64,000 nt of DNA from Phytoactinopolyspora halophila (GTDB lineage Bacteria > Actinomycetota > Actinomycetes > Jiangellales > Jiangellaceae): the NCBI RefSeq assembly GCF_003287285.1, contig NZ_QMIG01000005.1, forward strand, positions 62,001 to 126,000, in the 5' to 3' direction. The translations under genes and the position numbers were made by a program. Numbering within the stretch: position 1 is the first letter of the stretch; each line of letters opens with the position of its first letter. Positions 9,580 to 19,529 of this stretch are shown piece by piece. The notes under the pieces were generated by a model. The model saw only the letters and a program-made list of their open reading frames with translations. It was not told the DNA's origin and did no database searches.

Positions 9580-10596
9580 TCATGGCATGCGGATCACCTG
9601 GGCTGCGTAGACGAGACCGGCGCCGAAGCCGATCACGAGCGCCAGATCGCCGCTGGTGGCGTCGCCGGTCTCCAGCATGCGTTCGAGAGCGAGCGGGATC
9701 GATGCCGCCGACGTGTTGCCCTGCTGGGCGATGTCGCGGGCGATCGCGACCCGGTCCGGGAGCATCAGCGCGTTGGCCATGGCGTCCGTGATACGCATGT
9801 TCGCCTGATGGGGAGCGAAGACGTCGAGTTCTTCGACACTCACGCCGGCCGCGTCGAGTGCCTGCCGGGCCACCTTCGCCATCTCGTACGAGGCCCAGCG
9901 GAAGACCGGGTTTCCTTCCATGATCAGATGCGGCATCCGCGGGCCGTCGGGACCGAACATGGCGTCGCGCCACTCCTCACGCTGCGTGATGAGCGTCTGG
10001 TGCTCGCCCTCCGAGCCCCAGACGACGGGGCCGATGCCCTGCTCGTCCTCGCTGTCGGCCGGGCCGACGACGACCGCTCCCGCACCGTCGGCGAAGAGGA
10101 ACGCCGTCGAACGGTCGTACGGGTCGGTGAGGTCGGACAGCCGCTCGACGCCGATGACCACGACGTGCCGGGCCGTGCCGCCACGCACCATGTCCGAGGC
10201 GAGCGAGAGGCCGTAGCAGAAGCCGGCGCATGCCGCGGAGATGTCGAACGCGGCCGCATGGCCCGTGCCGAGTTTGTGCGCGATCTCCACCGCGGCCGCC
10301 GGGGTCTGGTAGAGGTGGGTCACCGTAGAGACGATCACGCAGTCCACCTGTTCGGGCCGGATGCCGGCGTCGGCGAGCGCCTTGCCGGCTGCGGAGACGC
10401 TCATCGCCACGACGGTCTCCTCGTCGGTGGCCCAGCGCCTGCGCTCGATCCCGGAGCGGGTGCGGATCCACTCGTCGGATGAATCGATGTTCTGAATGAT
10501 CTCGTCGTTGGTGATGACCCGGCTGGGGCGGTACCCGCCCAGGCCAAGAATCCGACTCGGCCGGAGGGTTGTTGGACCCGTGATCGAACCAGTCAT
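9580..10596 (-). CDS. fabH: Beta-ketoacyl-ACP synthase III
   Basis: FabH primes fatty-acid synthesis by condensing a short acyl-CoA with malonyl-ACP. The 338-residue protein has catalytic Cys123 (SAACAGFCYG), His263 (APHQANMR) and Asn294 (GNTSAAS). The ATG at 10594-10596 overlaps the fabD TGA as ATGA, so the two are probably translationally coupled; in-frame codons upstream lie inside fabD. Branched primer use is common in actinobacteria but cannot be read here. Confidence 0.95.
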   Translation of the reverse strand: MTGSITGPTTLRPSRILGLGGYRPSRVITNDEIIQNIDSSDEWIRTRSGIERRRWATDEETVVAMSVSAAGKALADAGIRPEQVDCVIVSTVTHLYQTPAAAVEIAHKLGTGHAAAFDISAACAGFCYGLSLASDMVRGGTARHVVVIGVERLSDLTDPYDRSTAFLFADGAGAVVVGPADSEDEQGIGPVVWGSEGEHQTLITQREEWRDAMFGPDGPRMPHLIMEGNPVFRWASYEMAKVARQALDAAGVSVEELDVFAPHQANMRITDAMANALMLPDRVAIARDIAQQGNTSAASIPLALERMLETGDATSGDLALVIGFGAGLVYAAQVIRMP

Positions 10597-11777
10597 GCTG
10601 TCACCGCCTCGGGATGCAACCGGACCAGCGGCTGCCCGGGCGCCACCGGATCTCCGTCTTCTACCAGCCATTCCAGCACGGTGCCGCCGTGTGTGGCACG
10701 AATCTCCTGCGAATCACGACGGGACGTGACCGTGCCGACCGCCTCGCCGGGCGCGAGTTCGGCCCCGACGTCTACCGCTGCCGTGGCGAAGGTGCCCTTC
10801 ATGGGGGCCACCACCAGACGCCAGGTGGGGCTGGCGGACATGGGGCTCGGCGTGCCGTGCCGCTCTACGAACTGCCGGGCGTCGTCGAGCTGGTCGGGAG
10901 TCTTGAGCGCGAACGTTTCGACGTCGGGAAGCGCGCGGCGGGCGAGGCCGGTGAGAGTTCCGGCCGGTGGCATTTCGAGGACCCCGGTGACACCGAGATC
11001 GGCCATGGTCGACTGGCACAGGTCCCAGCGCACCGGGCGCGATATCTGCTCGACGATCCGGTTGAGCACCTCGCGGCCGTCATGAACGACCAAGCCGTCC
11101 CGGTTGGAAATGACGAGGGTCCGCGGCTCGCGGGTGCTGATGGCGCTGGCATAGGCGCGCAGCTTATCGACCCCCGGTTCCATGTGTTCCGTGTGGAAGG
11201 CCCCGGCCACGGACAGCGGCCGCAGCCGTGCACCCTCGGGTGGGTTCTCGGCCAACGCGGCTAGCTGGTCGGTGGTCCCGGCAGCGACAACCTGCCCGGC
11301 CCCGTTGATATTCGCGGGAGTGAGCCCGCGACTCTCGAGGACCTGGACCACGTCGTCGACGTCGCCGCCGAGGACCGCCGTCATGCCGGTAGGTGTCGTG
11401 GCCGCCGCGTCAGCCATGGCCCGGCCTCGCTCGCGGACGAACACCATCGCCTGCTCTGCGGTGATGACGCGAGCACCGGCGGCTGCCGTGATCTCGCCGA
11501 CGCTGTGCCCGGCAACGGCGCCGACCGTGGCGAACGCGTCAGCGGGATGGGGAAACAGCTCGATGGCGGCAACCAGGCCCGCCGCGACGAGCAACGGCTG
11601 GGCGATCGCCGTGTCCCGGATCGTGTCGGCGTCGGCCTCGGTGCCGTAGTGCGCCAGATCGAGCCCGGCGACGGCCGAGAGCCACTCGATCCGGTTCGCA
11701 AACGACGGCTCTTCCAGCCACGGCGTGAGAAAGCCGGGAGCCTGGGAACCCTGGCCGGGCGCGACGATGACCAACAC
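10593..11777 (-). CDS. fabD: Malonyl-CoA:ACP transacylase with C-terminal biotinyl-like domain
   Basis: The first 310 residues are a normal FabD, which moves malonate from CoA to ACP: Ser92 lies in GHSVGEI and His195 in AGAFHTEHM. Residues about 317-394 are extra compared with the usual 300-315. They resemble a biotinyl/lipoyl barrel: APMKGTF, a central turn, then GGTVLEWLVEDGDPVAPGQP. The place of the modified Lys (EAMKM in biotin carriers) reads VTSRRDSQEI, so the domain is probably not biotinylated. It is the first gene of the operon, and a palindrome lies 55-76 bp upstream of its start. Confidence 0.93.
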   Translation of the reverse strand: MLVIVAPGQGSQAPGFLTPWLEEPSFANRIEWLSAVAGLDLAHYGTEADADTIRDTAIAQPLLVAAGLVAAIELFPHPADAFATVGAVAGHSVGEITAAAGARVITAEQAMVFVRERGRAMADAAATTPTGMTAVLGGDVDDVVQVLESRGLTPANINGAGQVVAAGTTDQLAALAENPPEGARLRPLSVAGAFHTEHMEPGVDKLRAYASAISTREPRTLVISNRDGLVVHDGREVLNRIVEQISRPVRWDLCQSTMADLGVTGVLEMPPAGTLTGLARRALPDVETFALKTPDQLDDARQFVERHGTPSPMSASPTWRLVVAPMKGTFATAAVDVGAELAPGEAVGTVTSRRDSQEIRATHGGTVLEWLVEDGDPVAPGQPLVRLHPEAVTA

Positions 11778-11831
11778 ACTTACAACCCTGCTGGTTACCG
11801 GGACGTAGAGGGGGCGGCCCGCGTAACAAGG

Positions 11832-11853
11832 TCGTCCAATGAACTTTGGACGA
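11832..11853. promoter_or_regulatory. Perfect palindrome upstream of fabD, candidate FasR operator
   Basis: TCGTCCAA (11832-11839) and TTGGACGA (11846-11853) form a perfect 8-bp inverted repeat with a 6-base spacer. It is in the 152-bp gap between fasR and fabD. In Streptomyces, FasR is known to bind the fabD promoter; assigning this site to FasR is inference from position and symmetry. Confidence 0.65.
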
Positions 11854-11929
11854 TTCCCACAAAGGGATAGTGAAAGTGTGGTGAAGAAGGATCGTGAGGT
11901 GCGTTACATGATGCTAGCGCGCATGATCG

Positions 11930-13105
11930 TCAGTCAACCTGCGGAGAATCGAGCCGGCCGAGCGTGAGCGCGAGCCGCAGGGTGAAGGCGTCGCGCGGCT
12001 CTGTCGGAGTCAGGCCGGCCACGTCGGTGACCCGGCGCAGGCGATACCGGACCGTGTTCGGATGCACGAACAGCAGGCGCGCCGCCGCCTCGACCGACGC
12101 GCCCGACTCGAGGTAGGCCGCCAGGGTCTCCAGGATCACCGGACCGGCCTCGGCCACGGGCACGTACACCTCGTTCACCAGTTCCTGGGCCGCGTGCTGG
12201 TCTCCGGCCAGGGCGCGCTCGGGCAACAGCGCGGAAGCGGGCGCGGGCCGCGGCGCGTCGGGCCAGCCCCGGGCCGCGAGCAGCGCGGACACCGCGGCAC
12301 GCGCCGAGACGTCGGCGGATACGAGATCGGGAACCAGAGGTCCCACCACGACCGGGCCGGTTCCGAAGTGCGACACCAGACAGCTCGCGGCCTTAACCGG
12401 GTCCTCGACGTGGCCGAGGACGGCGACGAGCCGATCACCCTGCACCCCGGTCAGGACGTCGTAGCCGGCCTTGCGGGCGCTACGCCGGATGTCATCGACG
12501 GTGTTGTCGATATCGGCAGGCGGCCTTCCGATCGCCACCGTGACACCACTCTGCGCCGTCCAGCCCAGTGCGGACGCCCGGGAGCGGACACCCTCGTCCA
12601 CCTCGCCTCGAAGGAGGGAGTCGATGACGGTGGCCTCGAGCCGCGCGTCCCATGAGCCTCGGGCTTCCGCGTACCGTGCGTACACGTGTGCCGCCGAGAA
12701 CGCCACCTCGCGGGAGTATCGCAGGACACCCTCCAGGACGGCGGGCGCGTCGTCCTCACCGACCTCGTGCGCCACGTTGTCCTCCACCACCTCGATAGTG
12801 AGCCGCACGATTTCGACCGCCTGCTGCAGGCTGATCGAGCGGATGAGGTCGCGCGGAGCGGTACCGAAGACGTCGGCGGTAGGGGTGGGCCGTGACGGCT
12901 CCGGGTTGCGGTACCAGTCCACGAAGGCGGCGATTCCCGCCTGGATCACCAGACCGACCCACGAGCGCTGCTCGGGTGGCATGCCCCGGTACCAGGGAAG
13001 CTCGTCTTCCATGCGGGTGATGGCCGCCGTCGCCAGCTTCCCCGTCGCCCGTTCGAGGATGCGGACCGTCCGTTCGTGGCGCTTCGTGTCGCGACGTGGA
13101 GACAT
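11930..13105 (-). CDS. fasR: PucR/CdaR-type regulator of fatty-acid synthesis, FasR-like
   Basis: This 391-residue regulator has the C-terminal PucR-type helix-turn-helix (LLFVHPNTVRYRLRRVTDVA, about residues 345-385) after a long sensor region. Its position immediately before fabD-fabH-acpP-fabF and its family match FasR of Streptomyces and mycobacteria, which activates fatty-acid genes and responds to long-chain acyl-CoA. ATG at 13105 (MSPRRDTKRHERTVRI) is preferred; another in-frame start exists at 13171, and neither has a strong ribosome site. It probably binds the palindrome at 11832. Confidence 0.85.
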   Translation of the reverse strand: MSPRRDTKRHERTVRILERATGKLATAAITRMEDELPWYRGMPPEQRSWVGLVIQAGIAAFVDWYRNPEPSRPTPTADVFGTAPRDLIRSISLQQAVEIVRLTIEVVEDNVAHEVGEDDAPAVLEGVLRYSREVAFSAAHVYARYAEARGSWDARLEATVIDSLLRGEVDEGVRSRASALGWTAQSGVTVAIGRPPADIDNTVDDIRRSARKAGYDVLTGVQGDRLVAVLGHVEDPVKAASCLVSHFGTGPVVVGPLVPDLVSADVSARAAVSALLAARGWPDAPRPAPASALLPERALAGDQHAAQELVNEVYVPVAEAGPVILETLAAYLESGASVEAAARLLFVHPNTVRYRLRRVTDVAGLTPTEPRDAFTLRLALTLGRLDSPQVD

Positions 13106-13296
13106 GTTCGGCAGCGTACGTGGCAGCTGATCGCTGCCGGTAACCCGCGCTCGCACCGCGCGTGCCGGCACGTTCTCACCGATATGGAATATTCCTGCGT
13201 AATGCCGGAAATGCCGCCGTACGCGGGACGAATGGATCTATGGAGCTCCGGTGAAGGGGTAGGAACAGCGCGGCGTGGACGCTAGGCTGGCACTCC

Positions 13297-13785
13297 ATGT
13301 CCACCTCGGTGCCTCCGGGACGGCGTGCCGACGAACCGACCCTCGACGCGCTCGGGGCCGAGCTTCGCTGGATACTCCTGGTGTTGGCCACGAGTGCGGT
13401 GCTGATGAGCATGATCGTGCTCCTGATGTACACCGAACCTGGCGCGCCCTGGGGTGCGGTCGTCACCGCCGTGGTGGGCTGTGCGCTTGCCGCCACGGCA
13501 TGGCTCATTCCCCGCCGGCGGCTCGCTCCGATGGAACCCGGCGGGCGTGCCGAGCCGCTCGCGTCGGCGCGGACGTTGCGATCGCTCGGGATCCTGGTCA
13601 TGGTCGTGACCGAGGTTCCCGCCGTCGTCGGGATCGTCGCCAGTGTGCTGGCTGCCGGGTGGTTGCCGGCGTTCGTCGGCGGGGTCCTCGCGACCGGCGC
13701 CATGCTGCTGCTCGGGCCGACCAAGATGCGTCTGTCCGCCTGGAAGGACTGTCTCGAGGCGAGCGGGGCACGAACCGGCCTGTAG
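13297..13785 (+). CDS. Four-helix membrane protein of unknown function
   Basis: The 162 residues contain about four hydrophobic segments (residues 25-45, 52-70, 95-115 and 120-142 approximately), with a charged N-terminus and a loop rich in Arg and Pro between helices two and three. No catalytic motif is seen. It starts at the ATG at 13297, is divergent from fasR by about 190 bp, and ends 73 bp before pirin. I do not recognise a named family. Confidence 0.75.
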   Translation: MSTSVPPGRRADEPTLDALGAELRWILLVLATSAVLMSMIVLLMYTEPGAPWGAVVTAVVGCALAATAWLIPRRRLAPMEPGGRAEPLASARTLRSLGILVMVVTEVPAVVGIVASVLAAGWLPAFVGGVLATGAMLLLGPTKMRLSAWKDCLEASGARTGL

Positions 13786-13858
13786 CAGGCATCCCGGCCA
13801 GCGGGCGTCCCGGCGAGCTGGGCGGCGAGGCCCGGGCGGGGTCGGGGAGACTGTCACC

Positions 13859-14734
13859 GTGGCTGACTATGCGATCATGCGCGGCGCGAACCGGTTCGTG
13901 AGCACCGAGCCGGGCGTGACCTCACGGCACTCGTTCTCGTTCGGCCAGCACTACGACCCCGAGAACATCGGGTTCGGCTTGCTGGTAATGAACAACGACG
14001 ATCTCCTGCAGCCGGGCGCGGGGTACGGGACGCATCCGCACCGGGACGTGGAGATCGTGACGTGGGTGCTCGACGGCGCGCTCGTCCATCGAGATTCCAC
14101 CGGTGCTGGGGGCGTGGTCTACCCGGGCCTGGCGCAACGGCTCAGTGCGGGGCGGGGAGTGCGGCATTCGGAATTCAACGACACCGGCTCGGCCGGGGAC
14201 GTGCAAGGCAAGGAGTCCCCGCTGCGTTTCGTCCAGATGTGGGTTCCCCCGGACGAGTGGGGCAGGGAGCCGTCATATGCGCAGTGTGACGTCACACCGG
14301 AACTGACGGCGGGCGGGCTGGTTACCGTCGCGAGTGGCATGCGGCGCCACTTCGGAGCCGCCGCGATCGGGCTCGGACAGTCTGCCGCGGCGATGCACGT
14401 CGCTCGTGTCGGGGTGCACGCGGGGCGCCACGGCCAGACGCTGCCCGGCAGCGAGGGCCGGGGAGACGGCGAGGCGAGTCCCGGCAGCGCGAGACAGCCC
14501 GGACAGTCCGCGAGCGTCGGCCGGCCGGACAGCGTGGTGCTCCCCGGTGCCCCGTACGTGCACGTCTACGTCACCCGCGGATCGGTGCACGTCGAAGAGA
14601 TTGGCGAGCTCGGCGAGGGCGACGCCGTGCGAATCACGGACGAAGGTGGGCGCCGGATCTCGGCGACACGGGACGCCGAGATCATCGCGTGGGAAATGCA
14701 CGCCGACGTCCACGCTGGCCCACCCACCCAGTGA
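13859..14734 (+). CDS. Pirin family bicupin protein
   Basis: Pirins are iron-binding bicupins; some have quercetinase activity and some bacterial ones bind enzymes such as pyruvate dehydrogenase E1. The 291-residue protein shows the metal ligands His-x-His in GTHPHRDVEIVTWVLDG and His/Glu in GRGVRHSEFN. GTG at 13859 has GGGGAGA just upstream. It converges on aceE, with hairpin copy A between the stops. The link to pyruvate dehydrogenase is interesting given the neighbour, but it is inference only. Confidence 0.9.
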   Translation: MADYAIMRGANRFVSTEPGVTSRHSFSFGQHYDPENIGFGLLVMNNDDLLQPGAGYGTHPHRDVEIVTWVLDGALVHRDSTGAGGVVYPGLAQRLSAGRGVRHSEFNDTGSAGDVQGKESPLRFVQMWVPPDEWGREPSYAQCDVTPELTAGGLVTVASGMRRHFGAAAIGLGQSAAAMHVARVGVHAGRHGQTLPGSEGRGDGEASPGSARQPGQSASVGRPDSVVLPGAPYVHVYVTRGSVHVEEIGELGEGDAVRITDEGGRRISATRDAEIIAWEMHADVHAGPPTQ

Positions 14735-14777
14735 GCTCGGTGCCGGGCGGGGCGCGGCGCCGCCTGTGACGGCTGCA

Positions 14778-14832
14778 GGAACCGACATTGTCGTGGTGAT
14801 GGCCTCGACAATGTCGGTTTCTTGTCGGTTCC
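14778..14832. repeat. Palindromic 3'-end repeat, copy A (probable bidirectional terminator)
   Basis: A 14-bp perfect stem (AACCGACATTGTCG at 14780-14793, complement at 14806-14819) has a 12-base loop. A further TGTCGGTTCC at 14823-14832 can pair as an alternative arm. It lies between converging pirin and aceE. Related copies are at 59333 and 60518. Confidence 0.85.
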
Positions 14833-14869
14833 TTGAGGCCGATGTTCGTCGGGAACGGGCGCCGCCGGC

Positions 14870-17650
14870 CTAAGACTCTCCGCCAGCCTCCACGGCCGTA
14901 GTGGCGGTGACGTCATCGAGCTTGTACTTCTCGTGTGCCTTCGCCACGACGTCCCAGGAGATCTCGCCACGCCGTGCCAGCAGGGTGAGCACGTTCACGA
15001 CGATCGACTGGGCGTCGATCTTGAAGTGCCGCCGCAGCGCCCCGCGCGTGTCGGACAGGCCGAACCCGTCGGTTCCCAGCGACGCCCAGTCGCGCGGGAC
15101 GTACGGGGCGATCTGGTCCTGCACGGCGCGCATGTAGTCGCTGACACCGACGACGGGACCGGGCGTCTCGTTGAGCCGTTGCGTGACGTAGGGCGTGCGG
15201 GGCTGCTGGTCCGGGTGCATGAGATTCCACTCGTCGCACTCGACGGCTTCCCGGCGTAGCTCGTTCCAGGACGTGACTGACCATACGTCGGCGGCGATCT
15301 CCCACTCGTCGGCGAGGAGCTGCTGGGCCTCGAGTGCCCAATTGACCGCGACGCCGGAGGCGAGGATCTGGGCATGCGGGACCCGATCTCCCGGTGCGAC
15401 CTCCATCGGCTTGTACAGGTACATCCCCTTGAGCAGGCCGTCGACGTCCAGGTCCTCCGGCTCCGGTGGCTGCAGGTACGGCTCGTTGTAGACGGTGAGG
15501 TAGTAGAAGATGTTTTCCGGATCGTCGCCGTACATCCGGCGCAGACCGTCGCGGACGATGTGACCGATCTCGAACGCCCACGCCGGGTCGTAGTGCACGA
15601 CCGCCGGATTGGTGGAGGCCAGCAGCACCGAGTGCCCGTCCTCGTGCTGTAGCCCCTCGCCGTTGAGCGTGGTCCGTCCGGCGGTCGCCCCGAGCATGAA
15701 GCCACGGGCCATCTGGTCGCCCGCTGCCCACAGGCCGTCGCCGGTGCGCTGGAAACCGAACATCGAGTAGAAGATGTAGACGGGAATCATCGGTTCGCCA
15801 TGCGTGGCGTACGACGTCCCGGCGGCGGTCCACGACGCGACGGAGCCCGCCTCGTTGATTCCCTCGTGCAGGATCTGGCCGTCGGAGGCCTCCTTGTAGG
15901 AGAGGAACAGCTCGCGATCCACCGACGTGTAGTTCTGCCCGTGCGGCGAGTAGATCTTCAGTGTCGGAAAGAGCGAGTCCATACCGAACGTACGGGCCTC
16001 GTCCGGGATGATCGGCACGATCCGGTGGCCGATCTCGGGATCCTTCAGCAGATCCTTGAGCAGCCGGACGAACGCCATCGTCGTGGCGACGGGCTGCTTG
16101 CCCGAGCCCCGCTGGGTGACCTCGTACACCTTGTCGCCCGGAAGCACCAGCGGCCGGTTCTTGACCCGCCGCTCGGGCAGGAAACCGCCGAGCTTGGAGC
16201 GGCGATCCATCATGTAGGCGTACTCGTCGGAGTTCGTGCCCGGGTGGAAGTAGGGCGGGTGGTAGACGTCCTCCAGGGAGGAATCCGGGATGTCCATGTA
16301 GAGGCGGTCACGGAACGATTTGAGATCGTCGCCGGTCAGCTTCTTCATCTGGTGAGTGGCGTTGCGGGACTCGAAGTGCGAGCCCAGCGTCCATCCCTTG
16401 ATGGTCTTGGCCAGGATGACGGTTGGCTGGCCGGTGTGCTCCATCGCGGCCCGGTAGGCAGCGTACAGCTTCTGATAATCGTGCCCGCCGCGTTTGAGTC
16501 CCCAGATCTCTTCGTCACTGAGGCCCTCGACCATCTTCGCGGTGCGCGGATCGCGGCCGAAGAAGTGCTCGCGAACGTAGGCGCCGGACTCCGCCTTGTA
16601 CGTCTGATAGTCGCCATCCGGCGTCGTGTTCATCAGGTTGACGAGGGCGCCCTCGGTGTCGGCTGCGAGCAGGGGATCCCACTCGCGGCCCCAGATCACC
16701 TTGATGACGTTCCACCCGGCACCCCGGAACAGCGCCTCCAGCTCCTGGATGATCTTTCCGTTCCCACGTACCGGGCCGTCCAGGCGTTGCAAGTTGCAGT
16801 TGACGACGAAGGTGAGGTTGTCCAGTTCCTCCCGTGCAGCGACGCCGAGCGCGCCGACGGTCTCGGGTTCGTCCATCTCGCCGTCACCCAGGAAGGCCCA
16901 CACGTGCTGCTGGCTGGTGTCGCTGATGCCGCGATTGTGCAGGTAGCGATTGAACCGGGCCTGGAAGATCGCACCGATGGGGCCGAGGCCCATGGAGACG
17001 GTGGGGAATTCCCAGAACTCCGGCATCAGCCGCGGGTGCGGGTACGACGGCAGGCCGCCCCCCGCGCCGGCATGCGAGAGCTCCTGCCGGAAGCCGTCGA
17101 GTTGCTGCTCGTCGAGCCTGCCTTCCATGTAGGCGCGGGCGTACATGCCGGGGGAGGCGTGACCCTGGAAGAAGATGTGGTCACCGCCGCCGGGATGGTC
17201 CTTGCCCCGGAAGAAATGGTTGTATCCGACCTCGTAGAGGCTGGCCGACGACGCGTAGGTGGAGATGTGCCCGCCCACGCCGATGTCCGGACGCTGGGCG
17301 CGCTGGACCATCATCGCGGCATTCCAGCGGATGTACGCGCGTATCCGTCGCTCGATGTACTCGTCACCGGGGAACTCCGGCTCCGCCTCGGGCGGGATGG
17401 TGTTGATGTAGTCGGTGTTGCGCAGGCTCGGCACACCGACCTGGCGCTCGGTGGCCCGCTGGAGCAGCCGGAGCATGAGATACCGAGCCCGGTGCCGGCC
17501 GCCGTGCTCGATCGCGGCGTCCAGCGATTCCAGCCACTCCTGCGTCTCCTCGACGTCGACGTCTGGAAGTTGGCTCGGAAGGCCGTTGATGATGATCGGG
17601 GAGCGGTCTGCAGCCACGACGATCCCTTCGCGGTCGGTCCGCGCCGACAT
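14870..17650 (-). CDS. aceE: Pyruvate dehydrogenase E1, single-chain homodimeric type
   Basis: AceE decarboxylates pyruvate using thiamine diphosphate and passes acetyl to the E2 lipoyl domain. The 926 residues match the full length of the family. The ThDP motif [12 protein letters not shown] through [17 protein letters not shown] is intact, and [20 protein letters not shown] is also typical. It starts at ATG 17650. Its neighbours DUF3052 (divergent) and the FasR-fab block reproduce the mycobacterial order. E2 and E3 genes are not in the window. Confidence 0.97.
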   Translation of the reverse strand: MSARTDREGIVVAADRSPIIINGLPSQLPDVDVEETQEWLESLDAAIEHGGRHRARYLMLRLLQRATERQVGVPSLRNTDYINTIPPEAEPEFPGDEYIERRIRAYIRWNAAMMVQRAQRPDIGVGGHISTYASSASLYEVGYNHFFRGKDHPGGGDHIFFQGHASPGMYARAYMEGRLDEQQLDGFRQELSHAGAGGGLPSYPHPRLMPEFWEFPTVSMGLGPIGAIFQARFNRYLHNRGISDTSQQHVWAFLGDGEMDEPETVGALGVAAREELDNLTFVVNCNLQRLDGPVRGNGKIIQELEALFRGAGWNVIKVIWGREWDPLLAADTEGALVNLMNTTPDGDYQTYKAESGAYVREHFFGRDPRTAKMVEGLSDEEIWGLKRGGHDYQKLYAAYRAAMEHTGQPTVILAKTIKGWTLGSHFESRNATHQMKKLTGDDLKSFRDRLYMDIPDSSLEDVYHPPYFHPGTNSDEYAYMMDRRSKLGGFLPERRVKNRPLVLPGDKVYEVTQRGSGKQPVATTMAFVRLLKDLLKDPEIGHRIVPIIPDEARTFGMDSLFPTLKIYSPHGQNYTSVDRELFLSYKEASDGQILHEGINEAGSVASWTAAGTSYATHGEPMIPVYIFYSMFGFQRTGDGLWAAGDQMARGFMLGATAGRTTLNGEGLQHEDGHSVLLASTNPAVVHYDPAWAFEIGHIVRDGLRRMYGDDPENIFYYLTVYNEPYLQPPEPEDLDVDGLLKGMYLYKPMEVAPGDRVPHAQILASGVAVNWALEAQQLLADEWEIAADVWSVTSWNELRREAVECDEWNLMHPDQQPRTPYVTQRLNETPGPVVGVSDYMRAVQDQIAPYVPRDWASLGTDGFGLSDTRGALRRHFKIDAQSIVVNVLTLLARRGEISWDVVAKAHEKYKLDDVTATTAVEAGGES

Positions 17651-17910
17651 GGTCGTTATGTCGGCATTGGTAGGTTCAGGGTCACTGTTTCCTCTCTCCT
17701 ATCCTGCTCGCTTCGCTGGCGTTCGTCACTATCGGGGTCGGTTTACAGTCAGGTGATAGCCATGTGAGTACTTGACGTGCCACGCTTAGGGAAATCGCCG
17801 AGAGTATGAGTTCGGCGCGTGCACTTGCACAATTCGGCGTCCTTGGGTGGACTACGTGCGTACGACGTGGTCCGCACGGGGCGGAGCACATGATGTGAGG
17901 AGGACGATCG

Positions 17911-18333
17911 GTGGGCCAGACCGGGGGCCTGCCGGCCCAGGACAACGGGCCGGCTAGCAGGATGGGATTCCGTCCTGGACAGGTGGTTCAAGAGCTCGGC
18001 TGGGATGAGGACTGCGACGACGATCTTCGGATCGACATCGAGGACGCGACCGGCGGTGAACTCATCGACCAGGGCAGCGGGGAAGTGGCGGACGTTGTCC
18101 TGCAGTGGTGGAGAGACGAAGACGGCGATCTCACCGACGCGCTCGTCGACGCGATCACCGAGCTTGCTCCCGGGGGAGTGGTGTGGTTGCTCACGCCCAA
18201 GGTCGGCCGGGACGGCTACGTGGATCCCAGTGACGTCGCCGACGCTGCCCTGACTGCCGGCCTGTCGACGACTACCACGGTGTCCGTCACCGAGGAATGG
18301 TCGGGGACGAAACTCGTCGCGCCCAAGGGGTAG
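17911..18333 (+). CDS. DUF3052 family protein
   Basis: This is a 140-residue acidic protein of an actinobacterial family of unknown function, recognised by GFRPGQVVQELGWDEDCDDD and GGVVWLLTPKVGRDGYVDPSD. It is equivalent in position to M. tuberculosis Rv2240c, beside aceE. GTG at 17911 has GAGGAGGA upstream (17897-17904). No membrane or cofactor motif is visible. It is likely transcribed with the peroxiredoxin 13 bp downstream. Confidence 0.9.
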   Translation: MGQTGGLPAQDNGPASRMGFRPGQVVQELGWDEDCDDDLRIDIEDATGGELIDQGSGEVADVVLQWWRDEDGDLTDALVDAITELAPGGVVWLLTPKVGRDGYVDPSDVADAALTAGLSTTTTVSVTEEWSGTKLVAPKG

Positions 18334-18346
18334 TATCGCGAGGGCG

Positions 18347-18814
18347 ATGACACTGATCGGTACACCGGCACCCGATTTCGAGCGGCCGGACCAGCACGGT
18401 CGCACGTGGCGGCTGTCGGCGCTCCGTGGTCATGCCGTCGTCATCGTTTTCTTCCCGTTTGCCTTCACCCGTGTGTGCACTGGTGAGCTCGCCGAGCTGC
18501 GAGATGAAATGCTTCCCTCGCTGCCGGACGGAACCGTTGTGCTCGCGATGTCGTGCGACAGCATGTTCGCGTTACGTGTCTTCGCGGAGTCCGAGAAGTT
18601 GGAGTTTCCGCTGCTGTCGGATTTTTGGCCGCACGGTGTCGTTGCTTCGTCATACGGTGTCTTCGATGAGGAACGGGGCTGCGCGCGTCGCGGAAGCTTC
18701 CTCATCGATGCCAAGGGGATCGTGCGGTGGAGTGTGGTCAACGCCATTCCGAACGCGCGTGACGTCGACGACTACCGGCGCGCGTTGGATGGCCTCGCCA
18801 TCACCAGCCGCTGA
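18347..18814 (+). CDS. AhpE-like peroxiredoxin
   Basis: This 155-residue thiol peroxidase reduces peroxides. The peroxidatic cysteine lies in FFPFAFTRVCTGEL, and the AhpE-type FPLLSDFWPHGVVASSYGVF segment is conserved. A second cysteine in DEERGCARRGSF could matter for recycling, since AhpE is usually called one-Cys. ATG 18347 is 13 bp after the DUF3052 stop, so they are probably co-transcribed. The same pairing occurs at Rv2238c-Rv2240c. Confidence 0.92.
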   Translation: MTLIGTPAPDFERPDQHGRTWRLSALRGHAVVIVFFPFAFTRVCTGELAELRDEMLPSLPDGTVVLAMSCDSMFALRVFAESEKLEFPLLSDFWPHGVVASSYGVFDEERGCARRGSFLIDAKGIVRWSVVNAIPNARDVDDYRRALDGLAITSR

Positions 18815-18828
18815 CGAGGAAGGATGCC

Positions 18829-19314
18829 ATGCCTTGCTACCGCTGTGGGACCCGGGAATCCGATCCCGCTCGTGGATCGCGCCTGTGGGTACGGGCCGTG
18901 CGATCCGATGCCCAGGTTCTCGTCTGCCCTGACTGCCAGCAGAGCAGCGGCTGGACGGCCGAGGTGGACCATTGCCCGACATGCGACGGCACCAACCTGG
19001 TTCGACGTCTCGGGGAGACGGTGTGCCGCTCGTGTGAGTCGTCGGCGACCGCGGAGTTTCTCGCCGTGGAGAGCACGACCGACCGTGGCCTGTCCGTCGG
19101 TTCGCTGAGCCAGCACGATCAGTCTGGTGACGAGCGCGACTTGAGCAGCGAGGTCGCTACCGCCATCGATCGCGTGCTGGGACGGCATGCGGGCCCGCCG
19201 GCGGAGGACGACCATCCGGATGCGGATGTGGCGCACTCGCAGCGCAACGGGGCGGAGTCCGGCCAGCCGCAGAGCAAGGGCGGTCGGCGCAAGCGTCGCG
19301 GCAAGTACAGGTAG
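18829..19314 (+). CDS. Zinc-ribbon protein of unknown function
   Basis: The 161-residue protein has four CxxC knuckles in its first 70 residues: CYRC, CPDC, CPTC and CRSC, enough for two zinc ribbons. The remainder is acidic and then ends in a basic tail (GGRRKRRGKYR), typical of nucleic-acid or ribosome contact. ATG 18829 follows a GAGGAAGG ribosome site, 14 bp after the peroxiredoxin. No family name is assigned. Confidence 0.8.
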   Translation: MPCYRCGTRESDPARGSRLWVRAVRSDAQVLVCPDCQQSSGWTAEVDHCPTCDGTNLVRRLGETVCRSCESSATAEFLAVESTTDRGLSVGSLSQHDQSGDERDLSSEVATAIDRVLGRHAGPPAEDDHPDADVAHSQRNGAESGQPQSKGGRRKRRGKYR

Positions 19315-19457
19315 CCGCAGGCTGATCGGTTTCGAGTACTTGCCGGATGCCGGCTGATCGCCGCGTGCCGGATACGCTGGCCTGGTGCGGCCGTACCGGG
19401 AACGGGTGCGGTAATCTGAACTGGCTGCCGGAGCGGCGCTGGTTCCGGCAAGTACAG

Positions 19458-19529
19458 GGGCGTATAGCTCAGTGGTAGAGCACTGGCCTTACAAGCCAGG
19501 GGTCGCTGGTTCGAACCCAGCTGCGCCCA
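19458..19529 (+). tRNA. tRNA-Val (anticodon UAC)
   Basis: All arms of the cloverleaf can be paired over 72 bases: acceptor GGGCGTA/TGCGCCC, D arm GCTC/GAGC, anticodon stem CTGGC/GCCAG with loop CTTACAA, and T arm GCTGG/CCAGC with loop TTCGAAC. The anticodon TAC reads valine GTA. CCA is not encoded. Its 3' end is the integration site of the element to the right. Confidence 0.97.

Noticed and set aside
15800-17767. Plus-strand frame of 655 codons opposite aceE
   Set aside because: A high-GC shadow; the minus strand encodes full-length AceE with all motifs.
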